From Acanthamoeba lenticulata (lineage: Eukaryota; Discosea; Longamoebia; Acanthamoebidae), in the NCBI GenBank assembly GCA_002179805.1, contig NAVB01001471.1:1-24394 (forward strand): a DNA stretch of 24,394 nucleotides. The letters are read 5' to 3'. How positions within the stretch are numbered: position 1 is the stretch's first letter; each line of letters opens with the position of its first letter. The translations under genes and the position numbers were made by a program. Shown piece after piece: positions 11,545-20,421 of this stretch. The notes beneath the pieces were generated by a model that saw only the letters and a list, made by a program, of their open reading frames with translations, was not told where the DNA came from and did no database searches.

Positions 11545-14500
11545 TCAGCAAGGGCCAGTTGGGGGTCGGCGCGGGAGGACAACCTCACGGAAGAGGACGT
11601 CCTCCAACGTGCTCTTGAGCTCCTTGAGTTTGATCGGCTTCTTGAGGTAGGCCACGATGCCGGCATCGTTGCAGGCCACCCGCGTGGCCTCCTGCATGTC
11701 GGCCGAGCAGGCGATGATCAGCGGCCCGCCGGCCCCGTCGTAGTCGCCCTTGTGCAGCGTGCGGGCCTCATGCAGGATCGTGCGCGAGGCCTCGAGGCCG
11801 TCCATCTCTGGCATGTGCAGGTCCATCAGCACGACGTCGAACCGCCCGCGGCGGACGGCCTCCACGGCCTGCCGCCCGTCGGCCACCACTGTAACCTGGG
11901 AATACCCGATCATGCTCAGCAGCCGCATGGCCACCTTCTGGTTGACCACGTTGTCCTCGGCCAGCAGGATGCTCGGGAAGGGCGAAACCGCCACCTCGGG
12001 TACCGGCGCGACTGCCCGGGGCGAGGCTGAGGAGATCTTCAGCTCCGGCAGCGAATAGCTGCGGCCATGGCTCGGGTCACGCGTCTGCGCGCACGTGCGG
12101 TAGAGCTTCTCCAGCTCGCGGGGCGAAGCGCTCGACACCGGGACCAAAGCGCGCGGATGGCTCAAGCGGCTGCTGCTACTGTTGCCGCCACTGCTCTGGG
12201 GCTGAGCCGCTGGTGACGCCTCGGCGGCGGCGGCGGCGGCGGCACAGTCGTGGAGCGAGGCCGGCAGGCTGGTGGTCCGGGGCGTGGCCTCGAGTTGGAC
12301 CGGAATGGCAAAGCCAAACGTGCTGCCTTCACCCTCGCGGCTCCGAACCCACAGCTGGCCGCCCATCAGCTCGCATAGCTTGCGCGAGATGGCCAGCCCG
12401 AGGCCCGTCCCCTCGTATTTCCTGCGTCAAGACGCCATCACAAGTATGTATGAATGAGATGACGGCCGATCAATACAACAGAACGAGAGGCCTGGCCAAG
12501 TACCGCGTGTAGGAGGAGTCGACCTGGGAGAAGGGCTTGAATAAGCGGTCCAGCTTGTCTGCCGGGATGCCGATGCCCGAGTCGCGCACCTCGAACTGCA
12601 GCTCGGCCCACTGTCGACGCAAGAGCGAGTGAGCTCCGAGCCCACACGCGACCAAAAAACACAACGGGGAAGGGACAAACACGTACGCGCTGACCCACGG
12701 AGGGTCCTTCCCACATGAGGTTGCACTTGATGGCCAGGGCGACGCTGCCCGCCTGCGTGAACTTGAGCGCGTTGCTGAGGAGGTTTATGAGCACCTGGCG
12801 CAGGTGTCCCTTGTCGCCGATCACCTGCTTCGGCACGCTGGGGGCGATGTCGCAAGAGAGCGACACGCCGGCGCGCTTGGAGGGCTGGTTGCTCATTAGG
12901 AGCGCCAGCCTGCGCACGCACTTGTGCAGGTCGAATGAGGCCTCCTGCATGCCATGGCCCCTCATGAGCTTCGTGTGTGTGTGCGTGTGTAACCAAGTGC
13001 GGCGTACCACGAGCTCGGTCTTGCCGGCCTCGATCTTGGAGAAGTCGAGGACATTGTTGAGCAGCGAGAGCAGGGCCTTGGCCGATGAGGACAGGATCTG
13101 GAGGCACTCGCGCTGCTCCGGCGGCATACCAGAGCCCTTGAGCACCTTCACCATGCCGCAGATGGCGTTCATCGGCGTCCGGATCTCGTGGGACATGACG
13201 GCCAGGAACTCGGACTTGGCCTGCGAGGCGCGCTCGGCCACGGCCTTTTCTTGCTCGAGCGCGGCGTTCTTCCAGGCGAGTTCCTTGCTCTTGCGCTCCT
13301 CCTCTAGCGTGCGGGCGTGCGACAGGCCGATCTCGACCTGCGCGCAGGCCTCCTGGAAGAGGAGAAGCTCGTCCTCGCGCCACACGCGAGGCCCCGAAGT
13401 CGAGCGGTGAAGCTGGAGGAGGAGAACGGCAAAGGTGTCGTCGCCCTGGTAGGGCACATGGGCGCACAGCATCGAGCTCACGTCCTGCGAGGCAAAGTAG
13501 CCCACAAAAGCCGGGTCCATCTCCACCTCCTCGTGGCCCGACGCCGTCATCACCCTCCGCGCCGTGAAGTCAAACGCCGCAGCCACCGACCGCTTCCTCA
13601 ATCTGCATGATCGCTAGTGAGTCGACAAAAAACATACATGAGCGATGGCAAGGGAGGACGCACCCGGGGATGGCGTGCAGCTGCTCAGGCGGCCGTTCGG
13701 CGCTGTCACTGTCGTCGCTGCCACCGCCGCCGGCTTGCGCGGGCCGGCGCAGCTCCGGCCGCACATACTCGCTGAGCTGATCCACGCACAAGCCGCCGCT
13801 GTGCTGGGGCTCGTCGGACGAGGACGAGGGGACGTCGGGCACGGTGCAGAGGTACATGACGCAGCGGTCGGCTCCAAAGGCGTTGCCCAGCTGGTAGGTG
13901 GCGTTGGCGCATACGTCCTCCAAGCAGAGGCTCTTGCGGATCTCGCGGGTGACTTGGCGCATGAGGAGGCTGCGCTGGACCTGCGCCGTCAGGAGCCGCT
14001 CGCGGTGTCGCCGCTCGTCGATCTCGCGCAGGAGCGCGCCGGTCTCGGGTGCGGCCAGCGCCCGCGGGAGCAGCGTGTGGGCCATGAGCGCCGCCGCACA
14101 AACGACCGCGGTCGCCGCGTGATGCAGCGCATCGTGCAACCACGCCGCCCGCTTGATCAGGTCGAGCCCGGAGGCCCAGTGGGCAAACCCGCAGCCGGCC
14201 ACCAGCGCGACGGCCACCCACACACCCCGGGCGTCCTCCTGGCGCGAGGCGGCAAAGAGAAAGAGCGCGTAGGCGATGAAGACGAAGGAAAAGGCTCCGG
14301 CGGTTTCGGTCAGCAACAAGGCCGCCAGCGCGCCTGCGCCCGGCCCGCAGTCAGAAAAGAACGAAGAGAGAAGAGAGAAGAGAGAGAGAAGGGGGGGGCA
14401 GCAACGACGATGTGCAGTGCGCATGAAGCACGAACCTAAAGAGTGTTGGGTGTCTGTCCAGGCGAGGGCTCCGGCGCAAATGGTGAACAGCGCAGAGAAG

Positions 14501-14736
14501 ATGAGCAGCCCCACCAACCTCGAGGTCGTAAAAGCGTCTTTGGTGGCCACCGAAGTGGTGGTATCAAGGCTGCGAGGCGTGTTTGTGGCAGGTCGAGGTG
14601 TGGGTGCGGCAGAGTCACACGCCTGACCAAAGGTGGCGGATGGTCGCAGGTGTCGCAAGAAGGCGGTGGCCTTGTGGACCGGGGCACCAGCTGCCTCCTT
14701 ATTGCCCACGGGCAATCCCCGGATGCGTGGTGTCAT
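11545..14736 (-). CDS. HK1: ethylene-receptor-like hybrid histidine kinase with modified helix 1
   Basis: Predicted 935-residue membrane sensor kinase. Exons 5' to 3': 14736-14436, 14333-13664, 13602-13008, 12944-12687, 12610-12504, 12421-11545. Order: N-terminal tail, hydrophobic helix (74-93), three membrane helices (about 103-130, 137-160, 168-190) with C148 G F A H152 in the second, as in the ETR1 copper site; coiled linker; GAF (about 220-405); HisKA with [11 protein letters not shown] (His462); HATPase with N box (NLLSNALKF), G1 (DSGIGIP), F (PFSQVDSS) and G2 (GTGLGLAIS); Ser/Ala-rich linker; receiver with LLAEDN, phospho-acceptor Asp844 in [10 protein letters not shown], and KKPIKL. 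The first membrane helix has Glu, Phe and Ala where ETR1 has Asp25, Tyr32 and Pro36. An alternative start is a 13-nt first exon at 14843-14831 (ATGGCAACAACAG|GTGAGT) spliced to 14690; both give the same frame. HK1 is transcribed divergently from HK2. Confidence 0.9.
14140..14333 (-). other. Ethylene-binding-like membrane domain of HK1, first two helices
   Basis: Helix 1 reads [19 protein letters not shown]; helix 2 reads [18 protein letters not shown]. The Cys codon is 14191-14193 and the His codon 14179-14181, matching the CGATH motif of ETR1 helix 2. Helix 3 ([16 protein letters not shown], just downstream) matches TAVVSCATALMLVHIIP of ETR1. Copper binding is plausible; ethylene affinity is uncertain because the helix 1 residues differ. 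Confidence 0.75.
14363..14398. repeat. 36-nt purine-only GA-rich tract in an HK1 intron
   Basis: Purines only on the plus strand, ending in eight G. It lies in the intron 14334-14435 and so is a C/T tract in the HK1 pre-mRNA, where it probably serves as the polypyrimidine tract of the acceptor. Length variation between strains would be expected. Confidence 0.9.
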
Positions 14737-14843
14737 TAGAGATTTGGGAAGGGAGGAGGGCGAGCCACACTGGCGAAGAGGAATGGTGCAGGAGTGCGTA
14801 GAGAGAGAAAGAGGGAACTGGGGCACTCACCTGTTGTTGCCAT

Positions 14844-15512
14844 TGTGGGTCGCTAAGGCCGCGTTGCGCTACGGCCGCGGATACGGCTGCTATGGCTGGC
14901 AGGGTCGACAATAAACGAGGCCGCAACTTCCAGGATCAGGGGAGGATCTCACTAGGGGGAGGCGGGAGGTGCTCCCTCACAGACATAGAAAACACTTGCT
15001 AAGTTCTCTCCTTCGGGCCTATACTTGAATGACAGCAGATTGTTCCGTTACTACTACTTCCGCCTAAAGAGATAGAGATTCTTGGGCCAGTTGGACTGGC
15101 CTGGGGCTTCAACAACGCACAACGTGTAGTGGTGCACGAACGGCCAATAGTGTGGGCGCCTGATCGAAACAACTCTACTGGGCGGCACCTGTCGAGTCAA
15201 CCCTCGCCCACCAGACCAGTGGTCCCGCATATCCTTCACAATCCGTCCCAACCACGTCCTTCTTCTCGGCAGGTGAGAATCTCATGGGACTCCGGACTCC
15301 TTGGGTTGCTCAGTCCTCGGGGACCCGAGTACAGCGAAATAAGGAGCAGAGGACCCCAGGTCAAACGAGAACTGGCGGGGAATGCTTGGCATTTCCCGGC
15401 CTCCAGTTCCTTCTCGTGAACCACGCGGCTTTGTGCAGAGCATGTCGAGGAGCAACGGCAAAAGCAGAACGATTTGAGAAAGCGAACAGGTCCACGCGCG
15501 TGCAAGGAGGCC
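14844..15512. promoter_or_regulatory. Divergent intergenic region between HK1 and HK2
   Basis: About 670 bases between the starts of two divergent paralogues, so it probably holds both promoters. No plausible coding ORF or RNA gene is seen. It contains an imperfect inverted repeat at 15371-15407 and a perfect CTCGGG-GA-CCCGAG hairpin near 15316-15329. I recognise no TATA box or named factor site. If HK2 starts at 15814 rather than 15513, the region extends to 15813. Confidence 0.55.
15371..15407. repeat. Imperfect inverted repeat upstream of HK2
   Basis: The left arm ACTGGCGGGGAATGC pairs with the complement of the right arm (ACTGGAGGCCGGGAAATGC) around a 5-nt centre, TTGGC, with a few unpaired bases. 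It could be a protein-binding dyad or an RNA hairpin in the HK2 leader; the sequence alone does not decide. Confidence 0.5.
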
Positions 15513-18500
15513 ATGGCGGACCACCTCCCTCTCCTTCTCCACACAGAAGCAGATGAAGCCGCCGCTTTCGATCTTTCTTTAGAAGAAGAAAACGACGTTG
15601 AGCTTCAAGCCATCGCGGCCAGTTCAGACCGCCAGACCCTTAAGCCTGAACCGGCTTCTTCTAGCCCAGAGGACCATAACAAGGGCTTTAGCCAGAAGGG
15701 CTTTCCCGCGTGCATCACGCCCAAGTACTATCCCCCCCCCCACTCTCAAACAGCCCGCAAGCCTAAAATTTTCCTTGCATAGCGTCAAGACAGTGTGTCT
15801 GTTGGGTGCCGGAATGCTCCTCTTCTTGGGCGTCTTCTTCATCACCATGCTGAGCGGGAGCAGTGGTGTGTAGACTCTCCCTCCCCTCCAATGAATAATC
15901 CCCTTTAAAGGCTAGCGCAAGGCAAACCCTCGTGGCTGGGCGGTCAACCGTTTCAATATTTGTCCTTCCCGCGAGCTGCGTTGTTGGGCCAGTGACACTG
16001 ACACTCGCTTGACTACCCTAATTTTGCGCGATTGTTCTGCAGTTCAAGGCCAAGAGCAAGACAATCCAACCGGACGCTTCTTGGTTACTTCGGCGGACGC
16101 GGTGACGGCTCTGTCCTACTTCATCATCCCTGGCGCCATGTTCGTCGTTGTTCTTCGCCGCGGGGTACTGCCTTGAGCGTGTCTGGTTGTGTTGGCTGAT
16201 TAGGAAGCCACTCCCTGACTTTCTTCACCACCACCTTCACCAGGATATTGGGCCCTACGTGTGGATCATTTGGATGTTCGGCGCCTTCATCATATTCTGC
16301 GGCCTGACCCATCTCACCAACGCCCTCAAGCCGTGGGCCGACGTACGTCTCTCCGCTGCGTCCCTGGACAACCCCTCGCGGCTGACGTCACACGCCGAAC
16401 ACTCGAACGCCAGTTGAAGGGCCTTATGGTGGTGCTCAAGCTGGTCACGGCCGCGGTGAGCTACGCGACGGCGATCGCCGTGTACAGGATCATCCCGCTA
16501 GCGCTGCTCATCCCGTCGCCCATCCAGCTGGAGAAGGAGATCAATGAGCGCAAGGCCGCGCAGGGCAAGCTCCAGTCCCGCCTGGAGCGGTCGCTCGTGA
16601 CCAACCGCGTCACCCGCGACATCCGCCGCAACCTGCAGCTGCCGGCCCTCTGCTGCGCGACGGCCGAGCACTGCGCGGCCCTCTTTCGGGCCGACCGCTG
16701 CACACTCTATCGGTTCACGAGCTCCTCCCCGCGGCAGCCGCGGCCCGAGCCGGCCGAGCCCGACAGCCAGTGCCAGCAAGAGCTCGATGGCTTGGCCCTG
16801 GAGGAGCCCGGCTTTGCGGTCCTCAGCCAATTTATCAACGACTCCTCCTCCTCGTCTTCGTCATCATCAACGTCATCGCCACAGATTGAGTCTGAAGTCG
16901 GATGCACGCCTGACGAGCCTCCTCCGCTCCAACTCTTGCCTGGGTGCGCCGTCCTCCGACTTGACTCGCTCCATGCACCTGGTGGCCGACTCACACGGAC
17001 GGTACTCTTTTTGATGCAGCTTCTTCGACCAGCGGCGGGCGATGGTGATCGACGTGCGGCGTGGGCTGGCGTTCTCCCTCGAGCGGGAAGACGACCCAAG
17101 TACGGTCGTCCCTCAGGCAAGCGCCTCGGCTCCTCCTCTGATCGTGTCCGGTTGTGTGGTGTTGTGGTTGTTGTTCAGTCTTGGTCGACCAAGAGCTCGC
17201 GGCCTACTTCAACGCGCGGGGCATGGCGTGGGTGATGTGCGTGGCGATGCCTTATCGGACCACCTCGAGCGCCGTGATCGTGCTTCAGGCCCGCGCCGAT
17301 GTCGCCGGCCCGCGGCGGTGGAGCACCGAAGACATCGAGCAGCTGGAGGAGATCAGCGCACAAGGTCTCGTGAGCCGATCAACCGGCCCCTCTACCTCTG
17401 ATGATTGCGGCACTGACGAGTCCACCTTTATCCTGTGCAGTCGAAGTGGGCCTCGCCCACGCGCATCTGCTGAAGGAGGCCGAGAGGGGCAGACAGCTGA
17501 CCAACCTCAACATGGCCCTCTCGCAGGCCAAGGCCGTGGCCGAAGAGACCTCCAAGGCCAAGTCTCAGTTCCTGGCCGTCATCTCGCACGAGATACGGAC
17601 GCCGATGAACGCCATCTGCGGCATGTCCAAAGTGCTCAAGAGCTCGTTCCTGTCGAGCGACCAGCGCGAGTGCGTGCAGATCATCTCATCGTCGGCCAAG
17701 GCCCTGCTCTCGCTGCTCAACAACATCCTCGACTTCTCCAAGATCGAGGCCGGCAAGACTGAACTCCACGTACGCACACTTCTTCCCGGCATTGATGCCT
17801 CACTGGCGAATTCCTTCCCTCAGTGAAACTGTCCTGCTGGTGGGCGCAGAACTCGGTGTTTGACTTGCGGGCCGCCATTGAGGGCGTCATGGGCCTGATG
17901 GCCAACTACGCCACGGGCAAGCACGAGAATTCGGTCACGCTGTCCACACTGATCGATCAGCGGTACAACCCGCCTTCCCTTCCCAAGCAGGGTGGAAACA
18001 ACGCTGGGGTGCTGATCTTTTTTGTCGACAACCAGCGTTCCGGGCAGGGTGGAGGGCGATAAGCACCATCTGCGACAAGTGCTGATCAACCTCATCAGGT
18101 AAGGTCAATGATCGCGCCCCTCTTGCACTCGGATACTGACGCTTGTATGGATCACAGCAATGCGCTCAAGTTCACGCAGTCAGGAAGCGTCACGCTACGC
18201 GTGACTGTTCACGCGATACAAAACAATCCTAACACGCACAACACGGTACGTCGTTTCGCTCTTTTCAGTGGTCTGTCTTTGTTGACCCGTCGCTTTCGTT
18301 CTTTTTTCCACAGATGGCCACCCTCAACTTTGAGGTTTCGGACACGGGGATCGGCATCCCGCAGGAGAAGCTCACCCGATTGTTCCACCCGTTCTCGCAA
18401 GTCGATAGCGGCCTCACGCGGTACGCTTCCCCACTTAGAATGGGCGCACAACGTTGGATTGCTGACTCCTTATGGCCACGAGCACAGCAAGTACGAGGGC

Positions 18501-19710
18501 ACGGGGCTCGGACTGGCGATCTCGATGCGACTGTGCGAAAAGATGGGCGGATCAATGTGGGTGCAGAGCCAGGAGGGCAGAGGCTCTACCTTTGGCTTTC
18601 GAATCCCCGTGCGGGTCGATCACTTCCACAGCGACGATGATGAGCTCGTCCCCGAGTCGGACGATGGCGGGTCGGACCCCAGCGGCGACGACGGCCACAA
18701 CAACGAATGCTTTGACTCTGTCATCGTTGTCGTCAAGCCCGATGGTCCGCGTACCTCCTCGGCTCACTGGCCTCCGCCAGCCCCGCACCAGGCCCTTCAT
18801 CCATCTTCCTCTTCGTCTTCGTCTACCTCCTCCACGACCTTGGCGGGCCACCAGCACATGACCATTTCCTCGGACAGCGCCGTCCCCACGCGGTATCGCC
18901 GGCGCGTCTACGGGACGCTCACGCGGTCGCTCCCAGAAAGGCTCCGCCCAGCGGCCTCGTCCCGGGTCGTTCTCCAGCCAACGCCGACGGGACGCGGCGA
19001 GCCCGCCAAAGCCGTGCAGCCTTCGCTGCTGATGCCGCCGCCGCTGGTCAGTGGAGCTGATCAAGGGCTGTCGTCGCCGCTCTACCGGCGGCAGTCGACC
19101 GGGGACGTGCCCGACGTGTTGCCCCTGCGCCTGCTGCTGGCCGAGGACAACCAAGTCAACCAGAAGGTGGCCTGCAAGCTCCTCACGCGCCTGGGCTATT
19201 ACGACGTGCAGGTGGTGACCAACGGCAAGCAGGCGGTCGAAATCGTCAACGAGCGTCACAACGGCGAGCAGCGTTTTGACGCCGTGTTGATGGTTCGGCG
19301 CCGCTCGAACTCGCCGTTCACGCCCGGCCCAGGCAGCTCACGGACGTCTTGCGTGTGTGGTGCGGTGTGGGTTAGGACCTGCACATGCCGGAGATGGACG
19401 GCATCACGGCCTCGCGCATCATCAAGCACGAGCTAGGAGACCGAGCGCCCTACATCATCGCATGCACGGCGGACCTTCAGTACGACACGCGCACGGCTTG
19501 TGCGCAGGCCGGCATCGACAATTACCTCGCGAAGGCATGCGCCCCTCTTCCTCTTCTTCTTGCCTTTTCCTTGTTGAGCTCCTGTCGCTCATGCCACCAT
19601 GCGACACGATGTCCACATGTCCTATGCAGCCCATCAAGCTAAAGGACTTGGCCCGAGTGCTGGGCGCCGTGGCCGCCTCGAGCCCGCCTTCTCCTTCTCC
19701 AACGGCTTGA
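15513..19710 (+). CDS. HK2: hybrid histidine kinase with a complete ethylene-receptor copper site
   Basis: Predicted membrane hybrid kinase, 937 residues from the ATG at 15814. Exons: (15513 or 15814)-15865, 16043-16164, 16244-16342, 16414-16943, 17020-17099, 17179-17364, 17441-17769, 17850-17962, 18036-18098, 18158-18245, 18314-18420, 18488-19292, 19376-19534, 19630-19710. Counting from 15814: hydrophobic segment, then the ethylene-binding domain with D36, Y43, I46, P47 in helix 1 ([13 protein letters not shown]) and C77, H81 in helix 2 ([13 protein letters not shown]), and helix 3 [20 protein letters not shown] with Ser-rich insert; HisKA His406 ([11 protein letters not shown]); HATPase N, G1, F and G2 boxes intact; Ser-rich linker; receiver with [12 protein letters not shown], Asp859 and AKPIKL. 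An acidic ORF from 15513 ([19 protein letters not shown]) probably belongs to the N-terminus but is out of frame with the membrane segment; see the C10 tract. The last intron is GC-AG. Confidence 0.9.
15732..15741 (+). repeat. Run of ten C at the frame break in the HK2 N-terminus
   Basis: Upstream the good coding frame runs from 15513 and ends at a TAG near 15780. Downstream the membrane segment [18 protein letters not shown] is in the next frame. One C fewer would join the two frames. Homopolymer runs are classic sites of sequencing error or true length variation. The other reading is that translation starts at the ATG at 15814 and the upstream ORF is a leader ORF. Confidence 0.6.
16084..16342 (+). 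other. Ethylene-binding domain of HK2, helices 1 and 2
   Basis: Codons: Asp 16096-16098, Tyr 16117-16119, Ile-Pro 16126-16131, Cys 16298-16300, His 16310-16312. In ETR1 the equivalents are Asp25, Tyr32, Ile35, Pro36, Cys65 and His69; spacing within each helix is identical and the gap between helices differs by one residue. PYxW before helix 2 and FGAFI within it are also shared with ETR1. An intron (16165-16243) separates the two helices. Confidence 0.85.
19535..19629 (+). other. GC-AG intron near the 3' end of HK2
   Basis: The exon ends GCGAAG and the intron opens GCATGC, ending CTATGCAG. Splicing gives [15 protein letters not shown], the expected receiver end. HK1 has the same motif uninterrupted, and HK3 has an intron at exactly this place with an ordinary GT donor. 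Retention would replace the receiver end with an unrelated short tail and a stop. Confidence 0.8.
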
Positions 19711-20421
19711 CCCGTGCCAGCGGGGCTCTCACGAGTTGCGTTTCAACGTGGAGAACCAACACGGAAGATTCGGCTCCGACTGGCCGTTTTTGCAAACTGC
19801 TCGTCATTGTTGGGTCAATCTGACTAGTGGCTTACTGGTGGCTGACTCATAGCCACTGACCAACCGTAGCCCATCGTCGGTGCAACCATTGGCAGGTGCA
19901 ACTTGGCGTGGGTAGCGATCTGGTTGTCGCACACCAATCGGCACACGCGACGTAAAGAAAAAAAGAAAAGACAGGAAAAAGCTTCTGGCAGGCCGAGCGG
20001 GTTACATCGTCCTGCCGAAGGACAGACTCACCACGCCAGGGAGGGGAACCCGATGACAGAAAGCTGTACGCCAAGAAGAGGAAGCACATCGCTGCGCTCC
20101 TATCCCGCCCCGCTCGATCCTCATCGCCATAATGCAAAGGAAGGATGATCGAGAAAAGAAACCCCCAGCTGGCGCCCAAGACACCACCACCGCTTGTTTG
20201 GCGAAGAGAAGTTCAGCTGACTCCAACTTTCTGCGATCGCAGAGGTACGGCAAGGTGACGAAGGGCCAAGAAATATTGAAACGGACCTAAAACCGACAAA
20301 ACGGATAAAGCACCTAAAATTCTGGTGGTCACATGCGCGAGCTAGCCACGTCAGCCCACGACCTGGCCACCCAGTCGTACTCATGGCCACCTTTTTTTTT
20401 CTTCTTCGCATCTTCAGGTAC
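19711..20421. other. Intergenic stretch between HK2 and HK3
   Basis: About 710 bases that should hold the HK2 3' end and the HK3 promoter. No ORF with recognisable features and no clear AATAAA for HK2 is seen. A gapped inverted repeat lies at 19809-19865, and a T-run of ten precedes the HK3 start at about 20391-20400. Confidence 0.6.
19809..19865. repeat. Gapped inverted repeat after HK2
   Basis: TTGGGTCA and AGTGGCT on the left (19809-19832) face AGCCACTGACCAA on the right (19851-19863), giving about 13 paired bases in two blocks with an internal loop. It lies about 100 nt past the HK2 stop; a role in 3' end formation is possible but unproven. Confidence 0.45.

Noticed and set aside
12970..12990. 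GT-rich microsatellite as a functional element
   Set aside because: It lies wholly inside the 63-nt HK1 intron 12945-13007 and is short and imperfect; ordinary intron sequence explains it.
13645..14439. Plus-strand ORF of 264 codons opposite HK1
   Set aside because: It is a shadow of the GAF and membrane exons of HK1, rich in Gly/Ala/Arg, with no family features, and crosses an HK1 intron.
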